From NCBI GenBank assembly GCA_003290165.1, contig QNQO01002041.1, positions 62,001 to 126,000 of the forward strand: a stretch of DNA of 64,000 nt, given 5' to 3'. The stretch comes from Berberis thunbergii (Eukaryota > Streptophyta > Magnoliopsida > Ranunculales > Berberidaceae). The position numbers and the translations under genes were made by a program. Shown one piece after another: positions 1 to 9,875 of this stretch (positions are counted from its first letter, which is position 1; each line of letters begins with the position of its first letter). The notes beneath the pieces are model-generated. The model had not been told where the DNA came from. It ran no database searches and saw nothing but the letters and a program-made list of their open reading frames with translations.

Positions 1-545
1 CCTTTTATTTAAATCTGAAAAAGGAATCTACAACGAACTAGATAGATTGGTTGATATAAGGATTTTGCAGGTTTGCTCGTTACAAGGATTTTGCAGGTTA
101 TGGATGCAAATTGGTATATTGGCAAGTTGCATTGTGCAGTTGCAAGTTTGGATAGAGGAGTGCATGTTGTGCAAGTTGGAAGATTGGCAAGTTAGTTTAA
201 GTTTTGTTAGGAATGCAATGTTAGGAACGCAAGGATGGATTTGTGCGCAATGTGCAGGTTTGGTTTTATCAAGTTGCAAGATTCATATGGTTACTCTGTT
301 CAAAGTCTTTGTTACCTATCTATTTGTTTTGTTTATGAGGTCTAGGGTTAAGTACTAGGCCTTATTGTCTGGTCAAGTAGTTAGGATAGTATATTGCATG
401 GACTAGTTTTATTCATTTGTTTTATGTCCAATTGTTTTTATTTCTTGGGTAAAGTCGTCATGTACCCCCAATGTGAAAGATTTTTTCTCGAATAATAAAG
501 GTCTGGCATCCCATAGCTACCCATCCCCACTGGAGGTTTAATTAA
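1..545 (+). mobile_element. LINE 3' end fragment, plus strand
   Basis: This is the 5'-truncated tail of a non-LTR retrotransposon. The block at about 421-540 (a conserved stretch around GTAAAGTCGTCATGTACCC, then GGTCTGGCATCCCATAGC, then GGAGGTTTAAT) recurs in reverse complement at about 1193-1325, where it forms the 3' end of the much longer minus-strand LINE. Upstream, 47-360 is a TTGCAAGTT-rich stretch of the kind also found in the 3' untranslated region of that LINE. It ends in an A-rich tail near 545. No coding domain is present. The call rests on the shared tail. Confidence 0.7.
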
Positions 546-1192
546 AACAAAATAAAAAAATTACTATCACTTTTAAATATTTGGAATTTTTATTCGATTT
601 TAAGAAACTGTAGTTTTTATTTTCTCCAACACCGTACATCTCTAGACATTGACCCTTAACCTAACTTTCAAATTCCAACTAAATCCTCAATCCCTTGCAT
701 CTATAAATTCGTAAAGCTTAGTTAATCAATCTCATCAAAAGCTCCATCAATTACTTCTTGCACTCTTCATTTTGCAATTGCAGTCATAGAAGTGAAAACT
801 ATTCTGGAATCATTGAGAACAAGAGCATTCTTATCACTAGTTCTGGTGGTTTTCTAGCCAAGAGTATATACAAAACCCTATCTATCTATCTCCCTTCTCA
901 GTTTCTAGTTTTATAGTAATATGAAGGCTTTTCATTTGAGATCATTTAATTGTCCAACTCTAGCTAGCTAACCCTCACTAATCTGATCAACAACATTATC
1001 TTATAGTTACAATCCCTTTTTATTTTTATTAATGTTTTCATGAACCCCTATCTGCGCCTCTTATTTAATAAAAACAAAGGGTATATAGGTAGATTTCTTT
1101 AACTTCCCTACGCTACGATGATGGGTAGATCAACTTATAACCAATATGGTCGACGTACAGAAACACAACACATTTGTAAAATAATGGTATGG
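546..1192. other. Spacer between two LINE tails, with promoter-like sequence
   Basis: No gene is recognisable. A TATA-like TATAAAT lies at 702-708. About 85 bp further on a short frame (792-850) would encode a hydrophobic, signal-peptide-like run ending at a TAG, but it has no ATG in frame. This may be a relic of a small secreted-protein gene or chance. Confidence 0.3.
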
Positions 1193-1931
1193 TTATTTTA
1201 TTAAACCTCCAATGTGGAGGGGAAGCTATGGGATGCCAGACCTTTATTACTTGAAAAATCTTGTACACATGTTGAGGGTACATGACGACTTTACCCGAGT
1301 TAAAAATAAAAATTGGACATACATCCTAAATAAACCAGAAAAATTCCTACTTCAAAGTGACCTTGAAACTTGAAGAAGAAACCATTAGCACCCTGCATCT
1401 TGCACTAAAGCCAATTGCTCCACAAACAAACCATGCAACAAAGTGCAATTTGCAAAATGCAAACTTGCAACTTGCACTCACTTGTAATGTAAGCAGTAAC
1501 AACACCTTGGATGCCTAACTCTCGCCCAATCCACCATACAGGCTGAAATATAGGACGCTCCAGGGTATGGCAAGACAGAGTACTCTGTCCAAAGTAGAAC
1601 ACTCTGTCCAGTGCATTTCCTAGACAGAAAATGCACCGCGCAAGCTTGTAAGCGGCACGATTGCTCCTCCATGGTTTTGGCACCCCAAACCAGTGAGTAC
1701 TCCTGCATGTAGTTTGCACACACCATCTTACAAAATGACCACTGAAATAACATCTATAAGAGCACAAACAAACACAGGAGCAGCGTGCAAACTTGCGTAC
1801 TCTGCCCCCATATTGCTAGACTGCCCCATACTCTCAGCTCCGCAGCACTATCAAATAGCCAGCTCCAGTCATTGCAAAACCCATCCTGCAATCCAGCTGA
1901 GATGTTGGTCCCGACTCCTCGCACTTTCCCC
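1193..1931 (-). other. LINE 3' untranslated region
   Basis: Non-coding tail after the RNase H stop codon. It contains a GC-richer block (1500-1900) with a perfect 16-bp palindrome GACAGAGTACTCTGTC at 1574-1589, then TTGCAA-rich sequence, then the conserved terminal block shared with the plus-strand LINE tail. Confidence 0.6.
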
Positions 1932-2585
1932 TCACCTAGCATGTCGGATATAGGGAGTATTGTTCTTGTCTAGGTGTACCAAATCTCTAATCTTGGGAAG
2001 GAGGTCAGTTGCTTTGTATTCCTTACTAACTCCCTCCTTTTGAGCGCAATTTGCAAGTGCATCAGCAACCGCATTAGCCTCCCTGAAAACATGGGCACAA
2101 CTAAAATCCATGTGAGAAGTCAAAATCATGATCTCCCTCCAAACGTTTGTCAGGAACCACGAGATTTTAAAATCTTCATAGAACCAACCCCACACTAATT
2201 TTGAATCTGTTTGCAAGGTAACCTTTCTAAGCTCTAGTCTTTTACACAGAAGAAGGCCCTCAAAAACAGCTTGCACCTCCGCAAAGTTGTTCGAACCGTC
2301 ACCAAGAAACACTTGTTTAGCCACTAAACAATAACCCATGTTATTCCTGATAATAATGCCAGCTGTTGCCTTTTCTTCCTTGAAGCTAGAACCATCTACA
2401 TTAAGAGCCACAAACCCCTCTTGCGGGGCATTCCAATAAACCACTCTATTGGATCTCCTGGCAATCGGAACAATAGGAAATCCAAGGGACACAAGTGGAT
2501 TTCTATTCTCACTAACCTGTGTGGGATAGAAAAAGGAGTCGACCAAACGAAGACTCTTTCGAACAAACAAAACAGCAGCCAACAA
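1932..2585 (-). pseudogene. LINE RNase H domain
   Basis: C-terminal RNase H of the LINE polyprotein, which would degrade the RNA strand of the RNA-DNA hybrid during reverse transcription. The acidic pattern is visible: NVDGSS for the first aspartate, AEVQAVFEG for the glutamate, QTDSKLV for the second aspartate and REANAVADALA for the last. The domain occupies about residues 60-205 of the 217-codon frame and is followed by a normal stop. The domain is undisrupted although the frame upstream is broken. Confidence 0.88.
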
Positions 2586-2634
2586 ACTCGGTGACGCATT
2601 ATAAAAAGCCCCTGCAACGCTGTCTCCAAATCTC

Positions 2635-3460
2635 TCAGATGATGAACATAGGTGTTAAAAAATAAAGTACGCCGGCTTGAGATTTCATATCCGCTCTCCT
2701 AAACCAGATTTTCAAAACGGTGCTAATTTCCACCGGCCTTCTAACATGAATATAAAAAATCACCTCAAAGTGTCTCCAAACCCCTTGAGCCAAATTTCCA
2801 TTAAGGAAAAGATGAGTTAAAATTTCCACATTAGGAGACGCACAACAATAACATCTCGAGGCTAGACTAATCCGACATCTGTAAACCTCTCCATCAACTG
2901 GCACACCTCTTAATAAAAGTTTCCATACAAAAATCGAAATTTTGGAAGGCAATAAGACTCACCAAAGTTTATCAAACAGATAGTATTTTTCTCTGCTTAT
3001 CACGAAGAATCTCATAAGCCGAGTAAGAACTGAAATTACCGGCCGGGTTCGGGATCCACATACAAAAATCTTTCCACTGCTCATTGTCCTGAAATCTGTC
3101 TGCAAAAAGAGATCTCGCCAAATTTCTAGCCATTGGTGAAATCAATTCAAAATCCGAATTCCGAACTTCTGCAACCGTAGGCACAGAGTTTTGTTCTTCC
3201 AAGGCCCCTGATCTCAAGAAAACTGTAGAAGTATTCACATTATTCGCAAAGAAACTCGAATCCCCACTGCTTATCCGCCATAAACTGTTAGCAACGAGAA
3301 CTTCTTTACCTTTCATGATTTCTTTTATAAGAGGTGAGACACTGTTTCTAATAACCTGGTAGACCAATGGAACATCCTTCACCCAATATTTACTCCTCAT
3401 GAAATTTGCCCATAACAAGTCAGCATTAATCATGTTCCATAGTGCTTTCAAATGAAACAC
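2635..3460 (-). pseudogene. LINE region between RT and RNase H (zf-RVT)
   Basis: Two frames (2972-3460 and 2635-2952) cover the region that follows plant LINE reverse transcriptases. The first has the usual ALWNMINADLLWANFMRSKY stretch. The second has the zinc-binding reverse-transcriptase-associated block: PSKISIFVWKLLLRGVP, then CRISLASRCYCCASPNVE with cysteines and a histidine suited to metal binding. A frame break separates them near 2960, and another separates them from the RNase H. No function is retained in this copy. Confidence 0.8.
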
Positions 3461-3546
3461 CTTAGCTACAGTAAAAAATATTTTGAACTCTCAGCCTCCT
3501 TCTGCCTTAGGAAAACATATATTTTTCCAAGAAATCCATTTCTTCT

Positions 3547-4784
3547 TCAGTTTACCTTCACAATCTCCCTAGAAGAATGAATTCTAGTAAGAACTTGAGT
3601 AGGGACACACATGGCACTTAGCGTATAAACTAGAATAGAGTTCAGAACATGATTGATAAGAATCAAGCGCCCACCAGGAGATAAAAGTTTTGCTTTCCAA
3701 CCCGCAATTCTCTTTTGGATTTTGCTGACCAGCACATCAAAATACATGACCCTGCATCTTCCTTGAAAGATAGGAACACCTAAATATTTCATAGTAAAGC
3801 CTATGAGCTGAAACCCTGTGTAAGTCTTAACCACCACCACTTGGTCCGCGTCAGCCTGATCATCAATCATGAACTAGCTTTTGCTTGCATTGATTTTTTC
3901 CCTGAGGCTCTAGCATACCTGTCCAAGAACTTCATACAGCCAGTAATTGAACACCAGAGTGTCATCTGCATATAAGAGATGCGTGATGGGCCGACAATTT
4001 CTAGGCGTATAATAACAACAGATTTTCCCTCTAGAAAATGCGAGCACCAAGCTTCTATTAAATACCTTTAAAGCAATAACAAATAAAAGTGGGGAAAGTG
4101 GGTCCCCTTGTCTCAATCCCCTAGAGGATTCGAAGTGCCCATTAAACACTTCTTGCATCAAAACTGAGAAACCACAGTTAATAATATAGTTAGACACAAG
4201 ATGACAAGTTCTATTGATGAACCCGAAACGCCTGAGTACCAAAAAAATGAAAGGCCACTCCAATCTATCATATGCTTTCTCCACGTCTATTTTAAGTACC
4301 ACATTACCGCCCATGACCTTTTTTTATTAATGTCACGTACCATCTCTTGAGCCAAACCAATGTTCTCCACAATAGACCCGCCCCTTACGAAAATCCCTTG
4401 TTCCTGGGCTATCAACTCCGGTAAAAGTAAAGCCAATCTAGTTCACATAATCTTACTAAAAATTTTGTGAATAACATTGCATTGACTAATTGGCCCGAAG
4501 TCAGAAAAAGCACCTAGCGAGTCCACCTTAGGAATCAATGCAATGAAATTAGTCGAGAAAGCCACTGGGAGCGGATCACCTTCGAAAAACTGGATGGACG
4601 CTTTCCAAATATCGATACCCACCACCTCCCAAGAAGACTGAAAGAAACTAGTAGTGAACCCATCAGGACCCAGGGCACTGTTCGCCGGAATATCAAAAGT
4701 AGCCTTTTTCACTTCTTCCATAGATGGGCTTTTGACTAACAACTCACAAGTCCCATCCGTCAAAATCCAAGGTATGCAAGCCAA
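3547..4784 (-). pseudogene. LINE reverse transcriptase
   Basis: Reverse transcriptase in three broken frames. 4443-4784 carries the N-terminal blocks (SALGPDGFTTSFFQSSW and FIALIPKVD). 3910-4314 carries KIDVEKAYDRLEW, GLRQGDPLSPLLFV and the catalytic HLLYADDTLVF. 3547-3870 carries the thumb-side motif KYLGVPIFQGR and GWKAKLLSPGGRLILI. In a working copy this enzyme would perform target-primed reverse transcription. Frameshifts near 4320-4440 and 3870-3910 inactivate it. Confidence 0.93.
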
Positions 4785-5347
4785 TAATTCACTATCATGA
4801 GGCTGACCTTCCTGCGAAGAGAAAAGATGTTGAAAATAGTCAGTGGCTTTTCTAAAAATATCCCCGGATCAATTATTATCCTGTCACTCTGCAAGGTAAT
4901 AGATGCAATTGTCCTTCTACTTTGTTTAGCTTTAACCGAGGTAAAAAAATATTTAGTACAAGCGCCTCTTTCCTTGAACTCTTTTTCTCCTGACTTTTGT
5001 AAACAAAACAGTTCTTCTTGCCTAAGGGCCAACCTATATTCTGTCTGGCATCTGTTCAAATTACAACACACAATAATATCCCAGTTAGCATCCACATTGA
5101 ACCCATTTCTGCTATTCGTTTCCCAACCTGTAATCAGAGCATTCTCCCACTGGCTCATTTCATCTTCCAATGCCCTTAGTCTACTAAAGATATTTTCGAA
5201 CACCTCCCTATTCCATGTGTTAAGAGCTCTACGAAGGGATTTAAGTTTAAGATCCACCCTGTCCAAAGGCCTCATTAAAAATCCATCCGAACCCCACACA
5301 GTTTCTACTATAGAAGCAAAGGACGGATGTGTGGTCCACGTACTCAA
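4760..5347 (-). pseudogene. LINE linker between endonuclease and RT
   Basis: An open stretch carrying the typical helical linker of plant LINE ORF2: the charged run LKSLRRALNTWNREVFENI, and RTIASITLQSDRIIIDP before the reverse transcriptase. A plus-strand open frame of similar length over the same bases (4797-5375) has no family features and is a shadow. Confidence 0.75.
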
Positions 5348-5499
5348 AAACCTGAATGGTGAAAAACCACTCTAGACTGCACTGGCATGTATACCAAAAT
5401 TGGCGCATGGTCTGAGAACGTGCGCTGAAGATGTTCAACTCGCAGGTTAGATGAAAGAGCTAACCAAGCAGAATTGACAAAAACTCTGTTAATCCTAGC

Positions 5500-6074
5500 C
5501 TAGATTCGCTCCCCACCACGCCTGTTATTACACCAAGTGTATGATGGACCAATAAAACCACAATCAATAAGCCCACAGTGTTCAATGCAATCTGACAAAT
5601 TGGACATACTGACCAACGCCGGTGAATTACCTCCTAACTTCTCTTGTTCACTGATGGCTGCATTGAAATCTCCACCAAACATCCACGACCCTGTAAACTG
5701 AGGTGCAAAGGATTCCAAATTTTCCCATAGGTCCCTTCGCTCTTCCCCTGTAAATTTAGCATAAATGAAGGTGATAAGAAATGATGTAGTATTCAAAAGA
5801 GTTACTTGGCAATGAATACAATGATCTGACACTCCCACTACTGTGACTGCTAAATCCGGATCCCAGAAAATCCAAATCTTCGGTCCCACTAATTGATTAG
5901 AAGCGAAACTAGCCAGTTTTATTTTGTTTCCAACCTCCGAATGATGGTTAGCATCATGGGTTCTGCCATCATAATCAAATGCACCTTAAATTCTTTAACC
6001 AAGTTTTTAAGTCTATTCCTTGTAGCTCTGCTACCAACTCCGCGGGCATTCCAAAACAAAATATTGTCCATCAT
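5500..6074 (-). pseudogene. LINE apurinic-type endonuclease
   Basis: N-terminal endonuclease of LINE ORF2, which nicks target DNA. The start is best placed at an ATG near 6074, where the predicted protein opens with the canonical ILFWNARGVGS. Further on are VSDHCIHCQVT, FGGDFNAAISEQEKLGG (the GDFN catalytic block) and GPSYTWCNNRRGG. The frame is broken between the first block and the block beginning at 5889. Family: exonuclease-endonuclease-phosphatase fold. Confidence 0.88.
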
Positions 6075-6425
6075 TTTAGACATCTGTATCAGTGACAGTC
6101 AGCCTCATCATTCTGCGCAAACCCGAGGGTAACGCCATCTTGACTTTAGTAATCTTGTTCTTGTTCACGTTGCTTTCTGACTCAGCACCTAAGTTCAAAT
6201 CCCTATTGAAAGCTACATGTGGACCCACCTCTGAATCTGATCAGTGGTCATCACTCTCATCGCTAGTACTCTCCAGAGTATTGACGTTCATTTTCTTCCT
6301 ACGAAGTCTCCTAGTTTCCTTGACCAAAGAGATAGCCATGTCTAGGGTGTCGCCAAGATTCTGAGATTTAAAATCTGGATTTTCAGCTCTTTCTTTCTTC
6401 AACAAGCCCTTGATCTTAATTAGGG
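6075..6425 (-). pseudogene. LINE coding region upstream of the endonuclease, part 1
   Basis: Low-complexity coding sequence rich in Ser, Asp, Glu and Lys, read on the minus strand. It includes MAISLVKETRRLRRKKMNV and an acidic SDES-like run. It is interrupted at 6425 by the outer CACTA element, and the reading frame continues without change at 36121 once the element and one GGG copy are removed. I see no zinc knuckle or RNA-binding domain in the piece available. Confidence 0.7.
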
Positions 6426-6439
6426 CACTACACCAAAAA

Positions 6440-7045
6440 CCCCCATTAGCAACGGTTCTGTACCGTGGGCGAAACCTATTGCCACGGCTAAGAGCCGTTG
6501 GCTACAGAGGCGTCGCGAAATTTGTTGCAACGGCTATAAACCGTTGCTAAACATTGTAGCAACGGTTTTATGTTTGAGAAGGGGTGGTAATTTTCAGCAT
6601 TTACCCACGGTTTAAAACCGTTGCAAGAAGAATAGCAACGGTTTTTAGCCGTGGCAACAATAGCCACGGTTTTAGGCCGTGACAAGGTGTAGATATTAGC
6701 AATGGTTTTAAACCGTGGCTAACAAGGTAGCAACGGTTTTTAGCCGTGGCTAACCATGGCCACGGTTTTAGGCCGTGACAAAATGTATATATTAGCAACG
6801 ATTTTAAACCGTGGCTAATTGTGGCAACGGTTCTTAGCCGTGGCTAACCATGGCCACGGTTTAAAGCCGTGACAAAATGTATATATTAGTAACGGTTTTA
6901 AACCATGGCTAAATATTGCAACGGTGTTTAGCCGTGTCTAATTATTGCAACGGTTTTTAGCCGTGGCTAAACTGAGAGGAATAAACCGTGGCTAAACTGC
7001 TAGCAACAGTTTGTAGCCGTTTCAATAGTTAGCCACGACCTAAAA
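6440..7045. repeat. Subterminal repeat array, A-type end of outer CACTA
   Basis: Roughly twenty short units of the form GCAACGGTTTTTAGCCGTGGC alternate in orientation. Each is an imperfect palindrome with CCGT/ACGG arms around an AT core. Such subterminal repeats are the binding sites of En/Spm-type accessory transposase proteins. A T-rich stretch (7046-7110) follows. Confidence 0.9.
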
Positions 7046-7374
7046 CCGTGGCAAATGTTTTTTTTTTAAATTAAATTTTTTTTTATTTAAATTTTTTTTT
7101 TGTTTTTTTTGCTATCAAATGACTAAAAGCATAAGCATCCAAATTTTAGTAAAACCAATACCTAATCAAATAGACAATGGGATTATTGAATTGATGGGTT
7201 TTAATTCCTCAATAAGTAAGAAAGAGCATTGTTATATATACAACCTAAAAAATGAGTCTATACAAGAATGCCAATCCAATATACATATAACAGTTTCAAG
7301 ACTCTACAACTAAAAAATGCCAGTTATGCAGAACTCGATTGAACATAACAAAATTACAGGGCGTCACAAGTAAC
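7046..7374 (-). other. T-rich edge and conserved 14-bp motif
   Basis: A T-rich tract precedes TGCTATCAAATGAC at 7110-7123. The reverse complement of this motif followed by an A-run is repeated at the A-type ends of the two nested CACTA elements (27117-27130 and 30768-30781). The rest, to 7374, is AT-rich with no recognisable gene. Confidence 0.6.
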
Positions 7375-7554
7375 CTTAAGCTTGATGTTCTCCTTCTCTA
7401 GGGTTGCAATCGCTCCTTTTAAAATTTCAGCACTTTCAACTTCTTGCTCTTCATCATTCCTTCTAGTCAACTCTAATTGCAGTCGCTTTATTTCTAATAT
7501 TTTTTCATTCAATTCATTTTGTAAAACTGTCATCTCTGCCACAGACTTCTGCCC
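7375..7554 (-). pseudogene. Captured coiled-coil exon, golgin candidate 3/4-like
   Basis: A 60-codon exon with an AG acceptor at 7555-7556 and a GT donor at 7373-7374 on the minus strand. The product is a continuous coiled coil beginning GQKSVAEMTVLQNELNEK, then EIKRLQLELTRR and IATLEKENIKLK. This resembles the plant golgin candidates GC3/GC4, which are Golgi-attached coiled-coil tethers. Coiled coils attract weak matches, so the identity is moderate while the exon structure is clear. It lies in sense orientation relative to the leader end of the outer element. Confidence 0.55.
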
Positions 7555-8406
7555 CTAAAGACATAAAAATCATAGAAATTAGAAAGAATTCTACCGAAAG
7601 GCACATGGTAAACACGAAGATGGTCAATAATCAACAGACACAAAGATAAACACACATAATTATCATAAATAACTATTCATTAATATTATCCATTCACCAA
7701 GGGTACATGGTTAACCATGCAAGTGAGGGGGAAGGTAAGAGAGAGGGGACATATAGCCTCTTGTTTTAAGGTAATGAACATCAAATTTCCTATTGTTTAG
7801 TTCTTGGGTTTTATATTTCCAGATTGAACTACCAAACAGTTAAGTCAACTAGACAAACACAATCAAACCTTTGTATCAAACACTTTTCACTTCCACAAGA
7901 AATATATAAACAATAACAACTAAAATATAAGCTTTGTAGCCAGGACAAGTACTCCACGCTTAAGGGGAAAAAAATATGAATGTTATGACTTATGAATATA
8001 TGGCAATATAGAAAATGATCAATTTAAAAATGACTAACAAAATGAAGTTTATAAAAGTGAAAATATTGCACCCTCAATTTGGTTGGTAATTTGTTTAACA
8101 TGTCTAACATGCCATACGGCCCATACCCAAGTTCGTCGCTGACATGTATTTGCCAGTGTTACATAGAAGAATTACACCAAAGCGTATTTTGATCAAGATT
8201 CATAAGGGTTCCCTTTCAATAAGTCAATCTTTCAACTAATTGACTGGTATAAATGTACCTAGGACAAATATGCATAAAACATCAGGTAGCCAATGATCAA
8301 GGGTCATTTAGTGAAACATAAAAACATGACTATTCTAAGTTACTTTAGATATATAGTGCCAAAAGTAAAACAATTGAAAAATAAAATTGAAAAAATAAAA
8401 GTATAC
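7555..8406. other. Intron-like or filler sequence
   Basis: AT-rich DNA with no coding signature, between the golgin-like exon and the urease fragment. Nothing recognisable. Confidence 0.4.
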
Positions 8407-8681
8407 CTTCCCAGTAAAGCCAAAATTCAATGGCATGTCATCAGTGGACTGCAGCATAAATTGCATATGTGCTGGTGCAGGTGTACATGTTGTTGCGCGT
8501 GATCCATGTGACGGTCCAGTCCCACCTCCAACCGTAAAGAGCAAAGTCTCTTTCTATTTCTGCATATAATTCCATATCACCTAGACGGATTTTATCACCA
8601 GTGGTAGGTCCATACATGTGAACATAATTTTCACGGGGGACTACTGTCGTGAAATAAGGATCCATTCCAGTGAAACCTTCC
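8407..8681 (-). pseudogene. Captured urease fragment with internal deletion
   Basis: Plant urease is the nickel enzyme that hydrolyses urea to ammonia and carbamate in the cytosol. On the minus strand, after an AG acceptor at 8682-8683, the product reads [20 protein letters not shown], then [13 protein letters not shown] and IERDFALYG. The sequence then jumps to [20 protein letters not shown] and [17 protein letters not shown], ending at a GT donor (8405-8406). In urease these blocks are separated by roughly a hundred residues, so the middle has been deleted, and the join also shifts the frame. The nickel-binding residues lie outside what remains. It is non-functional and in sense orientation to the leader end. 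Confidence 0.92.
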
Positions 8682-9059
8682 CTGAAGAAAAAAAAAATCA
8701 ATAAGACAGTAAAACTAAAAAGAGGAGCATTGTGTTGATTAGACATTTCCTTGCTGCTTAAAATAAAATAAATACCAGTAGCACATTGCTGATGCCTGAC
8801 ATACCCAACTCATAGAAAAATGAGACATAGGCAATGCACTTAAGTGTTTCACTGCATTGCAAAATGAAATTCTTTAGCCATACATATGCATAACCAACAA
8901 AAAAAATTCACTACACTAATCAATAAGAAACAAAAAATACTCGAGCATTATCAAAACAGTCTATTGGTTTTTTTAATCTGATTAATTAACAAAGAACAGA
9001 GATAGAACAACAATGCAAAACAAAGATGCCTGAAATTCCCCAATAGAGCGAACAACTCA
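8682..9059. other. Non-coding sequence
   Basis: AT-rich sequence with no gene or clear splice pair recognised. Confidence 0.4.
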
Positions 9060-9245
9060 GCCCCCAGCTTGCTGTCACAAAACAGACCAGCCCCAAACAG
9101 AGTCACGCCACTTTGTTTGAAGAGCTGTCAAGTACCTGTCGTAACAGACCCAGCACCAAGTAGAGTCGCACCAGGCTGAGTGCACCTCGTTCCTGCGTGC
9201 ATTGTGATCCTCGCAGCTGAATCGCCTACACCGCCCCTGCAGGCC
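9060..9245. other. GC-rich block inside outer CACTA
   Basis: A sharp GC-rich patch in an AT-rich context. On the minus strand an acceptor-like TGCAG precedes a frame giving ITMHAGTRCTQPG and LLGAGSVTTG, which I do not recognise. It contains ACAGAGT-type words like those in the other GC-rich blocks of this window. Confidence 0.35.
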
Positions 9246-9651
9246 AAATAGAACACAAACAAACAACATCAAAGTTAGTAAAGAGCTATACGATGTATTT
9301 TGAAGAATCTCTACTAGCAGTCCAAAGTTAGTAAATATATCTCAGTCTTATTTTCTCTCTATAAATATATCTCCTCCTGAATATCATGATATCTCTATGT
9401 AAGAAGAAGAAAGAAAAGCTAACGCTCTAACACGGGAACAACAAAAATGAGGGCTCTACATGAACCTTCCTGTGTACAATGTTGATCTTGCTTAATTTCT
9501 GTTGACACCAGATAAGTTGATCAGTTGTGATTCAAGTAGAAAAAGGAGACACAAAAGGGACCAATCATTTCATATGTTTATTGTGCAAACTGAGTGGTAC
9601 AAATAGTAGATAGCATAATGAAGTAAAAGAAAGGAGAAATCAAAAGCAAAC
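9246..9651. other. Non-coding sequence
   Basis: AT-rich, no gene recognised. Confidence 0.4.
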
Positions 9652-9875
9652 CTTTTGAAGATTTGTTTGAGCATCCACCAAAAGCACAGAATCTGCCTGA
9701 TCACTTAGTTCAACCCGAGGTCCCAGAAATCCCTTCATAATCACATTGCTTTCATCCTTATCAGCTCGAATGAAATCCCAAAAGATTCGCATTGTCTCTT
9801 CAATGATTTCTAAAACCATTGAACATGTAATTGCATCTTTTCTTGTCTTCCTTCCTTCTTTATCCTTCGGATCCT
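9652..9875 (-). pseudogene. Captured exon, DUF1666-like
   Basis: A 224-bp exon with an AG acceptor at 9876-9877 and a GT donor at 9650-9651 on the minus strand. The product includes MVLEIIEETMRIFWDFIRAD, then VIMKGFLGPRVELSD and LLVDAQTNLQK. This fits the C-terminal region of plant DUF1666 proteins, whose function is unknown. The frame is open throughout. It is in sense orientation relative to the leader end. Confidence 0.62.

Larger units (their letters stand above)
1193..6425 (-). mobile_element. LINE (L1-type non-LTR retrotransposon), main part
   Basis: Read on the minus strand the order is endonuclease, reverse transcriptase, zinc-binding region, RNase H, then a 3' untranslated region ending near 1193. 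RNase H downstream of the reverse transcriptase is typical of one group of plant L1-type LINEs. The coding region is broken by several frameshifts and stops, so the copy is dead. It is interrupted at 6425 by a CACTA element. Its upstream coding sequence resumes in frame at 36121-36281, which dates the LINE before the CACTA insertion. The true 5' end is not in the window; an LTR fragment replaces it at 36282. Confidence 0.9.

Noticed and set aside
545..1192. MicroRNA precursor between the LINE tails
   Set aside because: No long stem is apparent in the spacer itself; the only inverted match is between the LINE tails.
4797..5375. 192-codon plus-strand gene
   Set aside because: It is the complement of the LINE linker region and has no features of its own.
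6440..7045. CRISPR-like repeat array
   Set aside because: Short repeats with spacers, but units alternate in orientation, spacers are not unique or uniform, and the position at a transposon end in a plant genome explains them as subterminal repeats.
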